DNA of 64,000 bases, from NCBI GenBank assembly GCA_020465985.1, contig JAANYP010007010.1:186001-250000 (forward strand), in the 5' to 3' direction. Below, piece by piece: positions 24,616-38,215 of this stretch. The translations under genes and the position numbers were made by a program. Origin of the DNA: Centrapalus pauciflorus (Eukaryota > Streptophyta > Magnoliopsida > Asterales > Asteraceae). Each line of letters starts with the position of its first letter. Position 1 is the stretch's first letter. The notes under the pieces were generated by a model. That model saw only the letters and a program-made list of their open reading frames with translations. It was not told where the DNA came from and ran no database searches.

Positions 24616-27209
24616 AGAAGAAAGATGGCACGATGAGGATGTGCATAGATTACCGGGAGCTGAATAAGTTGACTATTAAAAACAAGTATCCTCTGCCGAG
24701 GATAGACGATTTGTTTGATCAGTTACATGGGGCTAGTGTATTTTCTAAGATCGATCTGAGATCGGGATATCATCAGCTGAAAGTAAGAGAAGAAGATGTA
24801 CCGAAGACATCATTCAGGACTCGGTATGGCCATTACGAGTTTCTGGTAATGCCTTTTGGATTAACTAACGCCCCAGCTGTCTTTATGGACTTGATGAATA
24901 GGGTTTGTAGACCGATGTTGGATAAGTCGGTGATAGTGTTTATCGATGATATTCTAGTATACTCTAAGTCTGAGGCTGAGCATGCTGAGCATCTCAGGGA
25001 GCTGTTAGAGTTGTTGAGGAAAGAAAAGTTGTACGCCAAGTTCTCAAAATGTGAGTTTTGGCTGCAACAGATACAGTTTCTAGGGCATGTGATTTCGGGG
25101 GCTGGGATTTCTGTGGATCCAGCCAAAGTTGAAGCAATAAAGAACTGGGAGCCGCCTCGTTCAGCTACTGAAGTTAGAAGTTTTCTGGGGTTGGCAGGAT
25201 ATTATAGGAGGTTTATAAAGGATTTCTCAAAGATTGCAGTTCCTTTAACTGCATTAACCAAGAAGAATGCACCATTTATATGGGAAACTGTGCAGCAGGA
25301 TGCCTTTGAAGTACTGAAGAAGGCGTTAAGCGAGGCTCCGATACTTGCCTTACCGGAAGGCAATGACGATTTTGTGGTTTATACTGATGCATCAAGGTTA
25401 GGGTTAGGCGCTGTATTGATGCAGCGTGGGAAAGTTATAGCGTATGCTTCAAGACAGTTGAAGCAGCATGAGAAGAATTATTCGACTCATGATCTGGAGT
25501 TGACCGCAGTAACATTTGCTTTGAAGTTATGGAGGCACTACCTGTACGGTACTAAGTGTCAACTTTACACGGACCATAAGAGCTTGAAGTATATCTTTAG
25601 CCAGAAGGAACTTAATATGAGACAACGTAGGTCTATGGAGCTTATTAAAGACTACGATTGTGAGATACTGTACCATCCCGGAAAGGCTAATGTGGTAGCC
25701 GATGCCTTGAGCCGAAAGGCTTATGCTAAGGATTTCTGTTATATGATGACGTCTACAATGCTGACCTCCACGATAATTGATGATGTCAAGGCTGCTCAGA
25801 AAGAAGCCTTGAAAGAGGAGAATATTGGTGCTGAGGATGTTAGAATACATTTAAAGAATATGGAAACGAGCGAGTCTGGTATAAAAGGTGTGTACGGAAG
25901 AATTTGGGTGCCGAAATATGGTGGTATGAGAAATGTGATCGTTGAGGAGGCACATCAATCTAAGTTTTCTGTACATCCCGGGAGCACAAAGATGTACAAC
26001 GACTTAAAGGCAGACTTTTGGTGGCCGGGATTGAAGAAGGATATCGGTCAGTATGTTGAACGATGTAGGACTTGCCGGTTGGTAAAGGCCGAACATCAAC
26101 AACCGTACGGCAGTATGCAGCCGCTTCCCATTCCGGAATGGAAGTGGGAGCACATTACTATGGATTTTGTTACAAAACTGCCGAAGACTAGGCGCCAACA
26201 TGATGCAGTTTGGGTGATAGTCGATAGATTAACTAAGTCCGCACATTTTATACCGATAAGAGAAAGTTACTCCTTAGAAAAGTTGGCTAAAATTTATATG
26301 GACGAGATTGTTTCTAGGCATGGAGTGCCTAAGTCCATAGTATCGGACCGGGACAGCCGGTTTACTTCAAATTTTTGGTCGGCTTTGCAAGAAGGGTTAG
26401 GGACAAGGATAGCAATGAGTACAGCTTACCGCCCGCAAACTGATGGTCAGAGTGAGCGGACCATCTTAACGCTTGAAGACATGATGAGATCGTGTGTGTT
26501 AGATCTCGGTGGCAATTGGGACGATCATCTGCCACTCATAGAGTTTTCGTATAACAACAGTTACCACGCTACGATCAAGAAAGCTCCGTTCAAGGCTTTG
26601 TATGGAAGGAAATGTAGGACTCCTACATGTTGGAGAGAAACGGGTGAAACACCAATCGCTGGGCCGGCCTTGCTTCAAGAAACAAACGAGAAGATACAGT
26701 TGGTTAGACAGAACATGAAAGCGGCCCAGGATCGTCAGAAAAGCTACTATGATCGGAGGCACAAGCCGATCAATTTTGAAGTGAATGACTGGGTCTACTT
26801 GAAAGTATCACCCATGAGGGGTGTTACTCGTTTTGTTAAAAGGGGAAAGTTGGCTCCGAGATTCGTCGGACCATTTAAGATAACCGAAAAAGTAGGAAAT
26901 CAGTCATATCGTTTGGAATTGCCTGAAGAGATGTCGGGCATACATCCGGTGTTTCACGTTGGAAATCTTCGAAAATCATTTACTTCTAGTAACGAGGATT
27001 GGGCCGACCATACTGAACTGCAAGTTGATGAAAGGCTCCGGTATGTTGAAGAGCCGGAGTGTGTGTTAGATACTAAGATGAAGAAATTGAGAAGCAAGGA
27101 GATAGAAATGGTGCTTGTACGTTGGAAACATCATAAAGGAGCAAATCATACATGGGAAACTAAGTCAGAAATGTTAAGAAAATATCCGAAACTGTTCGAG
27201 ACCGAGTAA
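24606..27209 (+). CDS. Gypsy pol: reverse transcriptase, RNase H, integrase, chromodomain
   Basis: An 867-codon open frame. Reverse transcriptase occupies roughly residues 1-170 with C-I-D-Y-R-E-L-N near 13-20 and the catalytic F-I-D-D at 112-115. RNase H is at about 255-370 (D261, E298, D323, D366). Integrase has a zinc-binding H450/H457/C487/C490 region and a catalytic triad D520, D581 and E617. A chromodomain at about 822-865 (V-L-V-R-W-K, then H-T-W-E) would direct integration to marked chromatin in chromoviruses. All key residues are present. The frame has no own gag and overlaps the upstream frame by ten bases; the true start is upstream, in the broken polyprotein, so 24606 is only the first methionine. 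Confidence 0.93.
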   Translation: MFVKKKDGTMRMCIDYRELNKLTIKNKYPLPRIDDLFDQLHGASVFSKIDLRSGYHQLKVREEDVPKTSFRTRYGHYEFLVMPFGLTNAPAVFMDLMNRVCRPMLDKSVIVFIDDILVYSKSEAEHAEHLRELLELLRKEKLYAKFSKCEFWLQQIQFLGHVISGAGISVDPAKVEAIKNWEPPRSATEVRSFLGLAGYYRRFIKDFSKIAVPLTALTKKNAPFIWETVQQDAFEVLKKALSEAPILALPEGNDDFVVYTDASRLGLGAVLMQRGKVIAYASRQLKQHEKNYSTHDLELTAVTFALKLWRHYLYGTKCQLYTDHKSLKYIFSQKELNMRQRRSMELIKDYDCEILYHPGKANVVADALSRKAYAKDFCYMMTSTMLTSTIIDDVKAAQKEALKEENIGAEDVRIHLKNMETSESGIKGVYGRIWVPKYGGMRNVIVEEAHQSKFSVHPGSTKMYNDLKADFWWPGLKKDIGQYVERCRTCRLVKAEHQQPYGSMQPLPIPEWKWEHITMDFVTKLPKTRRQHDAVWVIVDRLTKSAHFIPIRESYSLEKLAKIYMDEIVSRHGVPKSIVSDRDSRFTSNFWSALQEGLGTRIAMSTAYRPQTDGQSERTILTLEDMMRSCVLDLGGNWDDHLPLIEFSYNNSYHATIKKAPFKALYGRKCRTPTCWRETGETPIAGPALLQETNEKIQLVRQNMKAAQDRQKSYYDRRHKPINFEVNDWVYLKVSPMRGVTRFVKRGKLAPRFVGPFKITEKVGNQSYRLELPEEMSGIHPVFHVGNLRKSFTSSNEDWADHTELQVDERLRYVEEPECVLDTKMKKLRSKEIEMVLVRWKHHKGANHTWETKSEMLRKYPKLFETE

Positions 27210-27245
27210 CTTCGAGGACGAAGTTGAGCGTGGTGGAGCCCATGC

Positions 27246-29276
27246 TGTAACATCCTCGGATTTATTTTGATGTATTTTGGTTAATTAAACGGAAAAGTTA
27301 TATAATTAAGTTGAATTTAGGCAATTATTATGTATTTGGATATTTAGCAAGTTGGTTGCTATTTTTAAGAAAAATTGAACTCAGAAACAATTTTGTGGAT
27401 TATTATGAATTTAAAAGTTATTTATGATATATCTAAGATTAAATCAGTATTTTATGGAACCGGTTAAGTCGAGTAGTGAAATGTGCAAAATGACGAAAGT
27501 AGTATATAAAGGTCAATAGGCTTCATTTTCTAGTTTACACTCTCTCTCTACTCTATCTCTCTAGAAATTTTCTCTCTACATCTCTCTAAGATATATCACA
27601 AACCGACCGTCAGATTTTCGAGAATTATACGTCATCGGAAAGGTATCGAGGAGTACAACAACAATATACAAACGGATTTCAGAGTTCGTGCGAATTGAGG
27701 TAAGAATCGAATCTTTTAAGTTTATAGTTTCGGTTTTGAAGTTAACTAGAATTCGAATCTGTCATTTTATGCAAATTTAAGCTTGTTTTGCTCGAAACAT
27801 TGTTGGAATGTGATAATATATGCATAGTAGAATCGAATCTAGGTATCATACATGATATATGCATGATTTTTGACTTAGAAATGAAGGATTTAAGTTGAAA
27901 TGATGAACAGACTCGAATATGTCAAGAACAGAGTTGAAATGCAAGAACAAACTCGAGTTTGGTGCTAGATTCGAAGGTGTACTATTAGATTCTAAGGGGG
28001 GGCTTCGAATCTAACCATAGAATCGAAGTGTAGTTCGAATCTAACCATAGATTCGAAGGGTAGGTTCAAATCTAACATAAGGGGTTCGAATCTAATGTAT
28101 AAATTTCGAATCTGATGCTTGATTTCGAATCTAACCTATTAAATTCGAGTTTAATGCCAAAAATTTCGAATACTACTCCCTAGACTCGAGTATTATGAAT
28201 GAAACTCATATACAACACATAAAATGATATAAAATATGCAAAGGACAAGATACAGAATTGAAATGGGTTTCAAACTTGGTTATAGTTTAAATTTGGATGT
28301 AGACCCGAAATGGGGGAAAACGTTGCAAAACTTACGAGACTTGATTTTTATGAGTTAAACGGTTAATGATATGAGGAAATTGTTGTAATTGATATAACAG
28401 GTCCCTTGTGGTGTTGTTTAACCCACAGTGGGGTACTTGGAGGATCCGGTTGAAAGCCCGAAGAGAAATAAAATTGGTTAAAGATAAATTACGCACCCAC
28501 TGTGAGTACAGTAGATTTCGCATGGTTATATTTGTTTTATGTAAGCTTTGCCTGCTGAGACCTGTTGTTTCATTGATTGTTTGGAATTCTACTAACTTGC
28601 GTAGATTTAGATGCACATTCTTACTTGTTGCATGTCCTTTCGGTTGTTGTGCATCTAGTGATGGACCGGTGGGTCGCATCGATTACTCTGATGTTACTGT
28701 GCTATATGACCTGGAGCTGATCCCTCCTAGGCCCGGTAGGCAGTATGTCATCCCCGATCGTACGTTTGTCTCAGATGGTATGTCTAAATGCCGAGCTGTG
28801 AGCTCGAAGGGGCTGCGGCTCTGGTCCGTACTTGGTGTACGAAGAGAGTATACGACGTTTGTCGTCGGGATACTCTTGGGCTTCATAAAGACTTATAAAA
28901 TGCGCAATCTATGTATTCACTAAGCATTCGCTTACGTTTTAGTTGTTGTATTTTTACAGGCAAAGGAAAATCTACTGCTGGACCTTCTAGTTAGGTCGAT
29001 TTGGAAGATTTGGAAGATATCTGCTATTTAATCGGTAATTATGTTGTGGGACAAATGTTGTAATATATTCTGGATGATTGTAATAAATGTATGGGTGTGT
29101 AGACCTAGACTTGGTACCTGATAGCACCGTAGGGTGTTTAACACTTGTTGCACTACTTTATTTATGTTTTAATGCTTCCGCACTTAATTTAGGTTATCAG
29201 ATCATTATGTTATTGCATGTTGATGATTAATCCTGGGTGTATTGTAATTGGTGGTTGTTGTGGCAAGGGTGTCACA
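27246..29276 (+). repeat. 3' LTR of the gypsy element
   Basis: Nearly the same as 20396-22429. Differences are concentrated in the first 90 bases, with scattered ones afterwards. A 171-codon frame (28408-28923) corresponds to the frame in the 5' LTR. No strong polypurine tract abuts its left edge; the preceding bases read 'gtggtggagcccatgc'. Confidence 0.92.
27965..28150 (+). repeat. TTCGAATCTAA motif cluster in 3' LTR
   Basis: Counterpart of 21117-21300 with two or three base changes inside the motifs. Confidence 0.85.
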
Positions 29277-30304
29277 TCCATACAAATAAAGAATCACAAC
29301 TGGTTTATCATAGAAATGGAAAGATTACATAACTAAATGAATTATAGATGTGAAAACTTTCCTACAGATGATTTTCAACGTTGTTGAGATGTCCCCTTTC
29401 AAAATTGATTCCCAAAATGACTCAGAATGAGCTAACTTACTCCCAAAAGTGTCTTTTTTTTAAGTAGAGTGGGTAAGAATGCATTAATGCTGAGAAATGA
29501 GAGTTCATAGTCTGTATAGGACACATCGTGTCTATATGTTGTTGACCTCAGAATTGGTTCAAAAAATACCTCAAGATATTCGGATTCAGGAGGGCCTGTC
29601 GTTGGAGCTCTCAGATACCATGATATGAAAATGAAGTATGGTGTTCCTTGGGAGGGCTCAACGTGCCTTTTGGAGAGCACGTCGTGCCCCTTGTCTCCTT
29701 AAATGAAAGTTATTGCTTCATGTATCTTTTTCGTTTGGGCTGTAAATAGCCTGAACCTTAGTTCGTATAAGAATGTTATGACTAAAATACAAATCCAGAT
29801 CACAACAACCGATTTTTTTCTTTCTCTAGTGTACCAAGCCAAAATATGAGACGATCAACAAATATACATTTAACCTAAAGACCAAAAATCCATGTAGTAT
29901 TAAGTGTAAAAGTAACGTCCATATACAATATATATAATTGGCGATATCAAAAACCTTAATTAATCTTTACCTAAATTACTCAACCAATGAAAATTATTGT
30001 TAACTAACATCGATAGTTGATATTCTTGAAGGTAAGTAACTTGATTAAGTAGGTAAAAATTAAGATATAATTAGTATAAAAATTAGAATTTGTGGTTTTC
30101 AAGTAAATTCTTAATTTATGCATTGTATATTAATTTGAAGAGTAAAGGAAACGTGTGTTATTCATTTTCCTTTATCTTTTGGAAGATTCACATAAACACA
30201 AAACATGAAATCACAAAAAAAAAATAAAAATAAAAAAAAATTCAATAGCAATAATTGAAACATAGCGTGACTTAAAATATCTCATGGACACCATATAATC
30301 AAAC
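29277..30304. other. Non-coding sequence, nothing recognised
   Basis: It includes an 82-codon minus-strand frame at 29432-29680 that resembles nothing I know. No Harbinger exon continues here after the gypsy element. The right half is strongly AT-rich. Confidence 0.5.
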
Positions 30305-30945
30305 GAGAAGCTAAATATATTTTGAGAAATTTGAAAAGTACTGTGATTCATTTTTTTTACATACTGATTTATCATTTTTTAAAGGGTTTATTATGAAAAA
30401 AACCAACATGTTTTCATGTTTTTTGCGTTTTCATCTCTTCATGTTATTTTTTTTCATAAAAGTCGTCAAGTTATATTTTTCTCTTTGGTTTAGTGAAATT
30501 TGGACATTAGAACCCGGTTTTTCAGTTTTTTGAAACCCGGTTCACAAATTATAACCGGGGTTTAATGTCTAAATTTTACTAAACCAAAAAGAAAAGAATA
30601 ACTTGAGGTTTTTTATGGAAAAAAATAACATGGAGGGACAAAAACGCAAAAAAATGTGAAAACATGTTGGTTTTTTTCATAATAAACCATTTTTTTAAAT
30701 ATATATATAATGAATTATAAATTCTGGATTAAATAAATCAATAATTATTTACTTTTTTACATTGATTCAATAGTTTTTGATTTCATAAATAATGAATCAC
30801 AAATTCAAAAATAAATGAATCAATGAACAAAATAAGTGAATCAGTGTATAAAATAAGTGAATAAATGTACAAAATTAATAATCTATTATACAAAATTAGT
30901 GAATGATAGTGTTTCTCATACTTCTCAAGATATATTTAGCTTCTC
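30305..30945. mobile_element. TIR element, family F copy 1
   Basis: The ends GAGAAGCTAAATATAT and its complement (ATATATTTAGCTTCTC) bound an AT-rich interior full of 'gaatca' words. It carries a foldback MITE at 30385-30688. Related copies lie at 30946-31230 and 46761-46999. Confidence 0.6.
30385..30688. mobile_element. Foldback MITE inside family F element
   Basis: It is almost palindromic: GGTTTATTATGAAAAAAACC at the left is the exact complement of the right end. It is flanked by a 9-10 bp A/T duplication (attttttaaa and atttttttaaa). Family F copy 2 shows the uninterrupted site 'atcattttttaaaaat', confirming insertion. The interior carries aacccgg/ccggggtt words. Confidence 0.85.
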
Positions 30946-31227
30946 ATAGCTAAATATATCTTATGAAATGTGATAAACACTATGATTCATTTTTTACCAT
31001 ATTGATTCATCATTTTTTAAAAATACGTAAAATGAATCAAAAATTTTAAATTTAATAAATCAACAATTCATTATTTTTTACATTAATTCATTATTTTTTA
31101 AATTTATAAAGAATGAATCACAAATTTATTAATAAGTGAATCAATTTACAAAATAAATGAATCAATTTATAAAATTAGTAAATCAATATATAAAATTAGA
31201 GAATCATAGTCTTTCTTACACTTTTCA

Positions 31228-31230
<3 letters not shown>
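30946..31230. mobile_element. TIR element, family F copy 2, abutting copy 1
   Basis: Same interior as copy 1 but without the MITE. The left end is shared with the right end of copy 1, and the right end runs into a (TA)n tract. Confidence 0.55.

Positions 31231-31268
<38 letters not shown>
31231..31268. repeat. (TA)n tract
   Basis: TA run between family F copy 2 and element A. Confidence 0.93.
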
Positions 31269-31272
<4 letters not shown>

Positions 31273-31617
31273 GGTTTGAGAGAGTATCACCTATTATGCA
31301 GCGCACCAGAAGGTACCACCTTTAAAAAAAATTTTAAAATTTTTTTCATAAACATGTTTTAATTAACATTATGAAGATCATATGTAAATTTCACATAAAA
31401 GTGATGTGAACATACACTTACATAATTTTAATACATGTGAAGGCACATTTATGTGATGCGTGTTTTCATGCACTTAGAGTGTTCGGATTTGCGTGAAATT
31501 CACATATGATCTGTGTAATGTTAATTGAAACATGTTCATGAAAAAAATATCAGAAAAATTACTTTTAAGGGTGGTATCTTCTGGTGCGCTGCATAATGAG
31601 TGGTACTCACTTGAACC
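31273..31617. mobile_element. TIR element A between (TA)n tracts, 345 bp
   Basis: The left end GGTTTGAGAGAGTATCACC and the complement of the right end GGTTCAAGTGAGTACCACT lead into an almost identical inner arm (ATTATGCAGCGCACCAGAAG), giving TIRs of about 48 bp. It contains no gene. TA repeats lie on both sides. Confidence 0.87.
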
Positions 31618-34239
<2,622 letters not shown>

Positions 34240-35030
34240 CGCAATACTAATCACAATTAATTTTTTTAGTAATCAACAAAAATAGTAACAACTTTGTTAT
34301 TTTTCTCATTAATTGCAACATTATTGAGTTTTTATAACTAATAACAATTCTTTTATTTTTTATTATTATTAATGGTAATTTATAGTCTGTTAACCAAGTG
34401 AGACAATTAACATATCTGATGTGACATTTTTTTATCTGAGTTAACATATCTGATGTGGTCTTAATAATAATTTTTTTCTTTTTTTATCATTAATTGTAAT
34501 TTTTAGCCTAGATACCATAAGCAGTTCCTAAACCATAAGCCCACCAAAAACTAGATCCCATAAGCAGTTCCTAATATAGAAGAAGAGGTTTCATAAACAT
34601 TCCATTGTAGCTCACAAGGATTTGAACAACAAACATTAAAGATTCAACCGATACAAAGTTAAAATCATGTATGACGTTACTTAATAAGCATATGAATTTA
34701 ATGGAGAATCGCAGTTCGTTACTTAGGTTATGACGTTTCCTTTTCTCCTTTTCTGCTTCTCGCTCGAAATAATGAGACTGCTTTCTCTCGCCTTTGTTTC
34801 TCGTTTAATACAAAGGTAATGCTTGTACACCGGCTTTCCAACTTAGATAAAAAATGTCACATCAGTCATGTTAACCGGCTAAGTTGGTTAACAGGTTAAA
34901 AATATACCATTAATGATAAAAAAACACAAAAAGAATTGTTATTAATGATAAAACTAAATAATATTACTATTAATGATAAAATTAACAAAAGTTGTTAATA
35001 TTTTTGGTGATTAGCCTAGTATTAATAGTA
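34240..35030. mobile_element. Long-TIR (foldback or Mutator-like) element
   Basis: Arms of about 200 bp at roughly 34240-34445 and 34845-35030 are diverged inverted copies; both include 'atgtgacattttttatct' (direct or complementary) and 'aataacaattcttttt'. The short non-coding middle has no transposase. Target duplications could not be fixed. Confidence 0.55.
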
Positions 35031-35122
35031 ACTTTAGCTTGATTCACAAAGAGAGTTCACTTGACTTTTGTGAAAAAAAATTGTCCCTTGAAAAATTTTG
35101 CATAGTTTAGTTAGTTTGATAA

Positions 35123-35754
35123 CTAGTATATTACCCATGTATTACATGGGTTAGATTTTTAAAAAGATAATAATAAATTATTGTTATAAATTATTTTATG
35201 TTTTCAAGTATTAAAGTCAGGTTTGTCAAATAATATTTTTGATCCTTTACTTTAATTATGTATGAATTGTAATTAATTACTTTTTATATATTGTTTATAT
35301 TATATTTTTAATTTTGTCATTGTTCAAGGTTTTCAAATCGATAATAATTGATTATACTTTTATAAGTTTGAATAAAATGTATTTTATTTTCGAGTATGAA
35401 AAGAAGATTATTATTTTCTTAAAATTTTAAATTCTAACTTATAAAATTATTTATTTTATCTCAAGGATTAGACATAAAAAATTATTCTATTATCAATATT
35501 TTTTTTAGTTTTTAGTTTCTTGATATTTAAAAAAAAGTTAAAGTGTATTACAAAAGATATTTATGAATTATTTTAGGCAAAAAGAATAATAAGGATTATT
35601 TATTAATTTTAACTTAATTAATTAAATGCATGTGTTATCATAATAAAGGTTATTTATTTTTGAAAAAAAAGATGGAAAAATCAATAAATTGGAGTTTTAA
35701 AGTTGCGTCATCTGACAAGAACTATTTTCTTTTATTATAAGATGTAGATATAGA
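35123..35754 (-). mobile_element. Helitron-like element H1
   Basis: On the minus strand the 3' end is a 19-base hairpin (ACCCATGTAATACATGGGT, 35133-35151), six bases, then CTAG followed by T. The 5' end is TCTATATCTACATC preceded by A (35754; other TC starts a few bases outside are possible). It is non-autonomous: no Rep-helicase. Confidence 0.6.
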
Positions 35755-36202
35755 TATATAAATAGATATAGATTTTTATATTATATTTTTAATTTTTTCA
35801 TTGTTCAAGGTTTTAAAAATGATAATGATTTGAAAATTTTTTTCCGAATATGAAAAAAAGATTATTATTTTATTAAATTTTTATAACTTTTAAATTATTT
35901 ATTTCATTTTAAGGATTATACATAAAAATTTATTCTTTTATCAGTATTTTTAAATTTTAGTTTTTTGATAATTAGAAAAAGTTAATTGTACACAAAAGAT
36001 ATTTTTAAATTATTTTAGGTAAGTAGAATAATAAAGATTATTTATTAATTTTAATTTAATTAATTAAATGACATGTGTTACCAAAATAAGTGTTATCTTA
36101 TTTTAGGAAAAAATGCGGAAAAATTAATAAAATGGAGCTTTAAGGGAGCGTCATGTGGCAAAAACATTTCCTTTTATTATAAGATATAGTTATAGATATA
36201 GA
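35755..36202 (-). mobile_element. Helitron-like element H2, 3'-truncated
   Basis: The interior matches H1 (tatattatatttttaattt, cattgttcaaggttt). The 5' end is TCTATATCTATAACTATATC at 36202, but the 3' hairpin is missing. It lies two bases from the 3' end of H3. Confidence 0.5.
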
Positions 36203-36204
36203 TA

Positions 36205-36933
36205 CTAGATTATTACTCATGTATTACATGAGTTAATTTAAAAACCAAATATTTATAACTATGTATAATATAATAATTTTATTATTTTAAAAATAATAGA
36301 AATTTTTTAATTTTAATTAATTAATTATTAAGATCAGTTTTTAATATAATTGATTTGCTTTAAATATAAATTAAATTTAGTAATGAAATGACAAAAGAAG
36401 AGTGTGACACATGACAAATCAAATGAAAGCATGACACATGACATATCCTTTACTTATTGATTGATATTATGTTTGTAAACCCAAGTATTACATAGATATT
36501 TTACATAAAAAATATATTAATTATAAAAAGAAATAAACCAATATTATATTAAAAATGAGAGTTTATAAGAAAATTTGAAAGGAAAAAATATTTTTGAATG
36601 ATATATTTAAATATTTAATTAAGCATACATTAAAAATAAAATATTAAAATATAATGATATGAATTATAAACAGTGTTAACAATTTAACATAATTTTTGTT
36701 ATTTAAGTTTACGATACTTTAAAACAAATTATGAATTACCATAATTATGGTTACAAGAAATAAAATAGGAAAAAAAGTCATAATTGTATTTTTCTTTCAA
36801 TTAATTAACTTGTATAAATGAAAAACTAAATTAGGCAAAATAGGCGGGAAAATGAGATTTTGTTTCAATGAGAGGATGTCATGTGGCGAAAAACATTTTG
36901 CTTTATTAATATATATAGATATAGATATATAGA
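36205..36933 (-). mobile_element. Helitron-like element H3, 729 bp
   Basis: Minus strand: A, then TCTATATATCTATATC (from 36933), and at the other end a 19-base hairpin (36215-36233), six bases, CTAG (36205-36208), then T. Insertion between A and T without duplication fits Helitrons. Confidence 0.65.
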
Positions 36934-37673
36934 TGGCCTGATCGACAAAAAAAAAAAAAAAAAAAAAAATGTTTTTTTTTTCAATATCAATTCTTTTTAA
37001 AAGCTTTAAAAATATACTAGTGTCTGACTTTTATTTATCTATTTTTGAAAATTTATTATAACTACTTAGCTACCATTCCAAGCGTCATCTTTTTAATTAG
37101 TGATGATTATTAATATCAGAGAATTCTATCAGTGAGTTCTTTTGATGTGTTTTTGCATCATCATAACCTCCACCTCCATCTCCATTGTTGTCTTCTTTCA
37201 TCTTCACACACATTCCCCACATATATTAAATGAATTTCCCATAAACACAGCACATTCGACGCCACCTTCGGCCCCTTGAAATCATCGCCAATAACCACCA
37301 TTGCACCCACCACATTCATCGCCATCAGTGGCGTCATGCATATCCGATGTCGAGAGAACCTACCTACTGTCCCTTTTCAATCCACAATCGATATTAATCG
37401 GACGACGTGTAACTCTGGCCAGGAAGCCGATAGAACTTGTCCATTGTTCCATCTCAATCCACAATCAATCTCATAACCACGTAATCACATGATCTCACAG
37501 TTATGCGTATGATAGACGATGTATAAATATATGATGCACCAATTTAAATAACATATGCAAATTGTTGTTAAATGGATGAATGAACAATTAGGGTACTCAT
37601 AACAATATTTTATTAATATCAAGCCAATTATTGTCTCAATCAATTCCAGTCTTTCATATATTATTTTTTAGTA
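36934..37673. other. Poly(A) run and a short GC-richer island, no gene recognised
   Basis: A run of about 22 A at 36949-36969 is followed by AT-rich sequence and then a less AT-rich stretch (37140-37480). Frames there do not resemble known proteins. The island could be a captured gene scrap between Helitron-like elements. Confidence 0.4.
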
Positions 37674-38206
37674 CTTGTTTATAACCCACGTATTACGTGG
37701 ATATTTTTAATTAAATATATTTATATAAAATGTATATAAGTAAAAATAAAAAAACATACAAAAATAATAATTGTGTTTATTTTTTATTATTTACAGATTA
37801 AAAAATAGAGTATATTTATCTTTTTTAAAAAATATAAAATTTTATTTAACTTTTATATTTTGTAAGTTCTAATTATCTTTTTGGTGAACATAGAGGTGAC
37901 ACATGACATTTAATGTTATCCTTTATTATACATAATAATAATTTCCACAACTAATTCAAAACTTTACATTTGGATCTAATTATGATTATTATGGATAATA
38001 ATGATAGGTATTTATTTTAGGTAAACATTAATTTAATGTTACAAAATCTAATTTATTACTAATTAATTAATGAAAAAAGATAAAGTCAAAATTTAATGCA
38101 ATTAAGTTAAGGTGTTAAATTTGGAAAAAGAGGTGAAAAAATAAAATTTTCTTGTATTCTAGAATTGAGATATGACATGAATTGTTTTGTTTTATTATAA
38201 TATATA
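37674..38206 (-). mobile_element. Helitron-like element H4, degenerate ends
   Basis: The 3' side has a hairpin (CCACGTAATACGTGG, 37686-37700) with the same six-base spacing to CTTG in place of CTAG. The other end 'tattataatatata' resembles the H1-H3 5' ends. Confidence 0.45.
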
Positions 38207-38215
38207 GGTTAATCA

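Larger units (their letters stand above)
20396..29276 (+). mobile_element. Ty3/gypsy chromovirus (Tekay/Del-like), near-complete, 8.9 kb
   Basis: Two LTRs of about 2.03 kb (20396-22429 and 27246-29276), both TGTAACATCC...GGTGTCACA, enclose a tRNA-iMet primer site, gag-protease and reverse transcriptase-RNase H-integrase-chromodomain. The chromodomain and tRNA-iMet primer site place it with chromoviruses, and the length and gag style suggest Tekay. The LTRs look roughly 97-98% identical by eye, so insertion is fairly recent. The 5-bp flanks differ (ACTAT on the left, TCCAT on the right) and the interrupted Harbinger gene does not resume on the right. One frame break separates gag-protease from the rest of pol. 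Confidence 0.93.

Noticed and set aside
20396..29276. Endogenous plant virus (caulimovirid) copy
   Set aside because: Long terminal repeats, a CCHC-type gag, integrase with D-D-E and a C-terminal chromodomain show an LTR retrotransposon rather than an integrated pararetrovirus.
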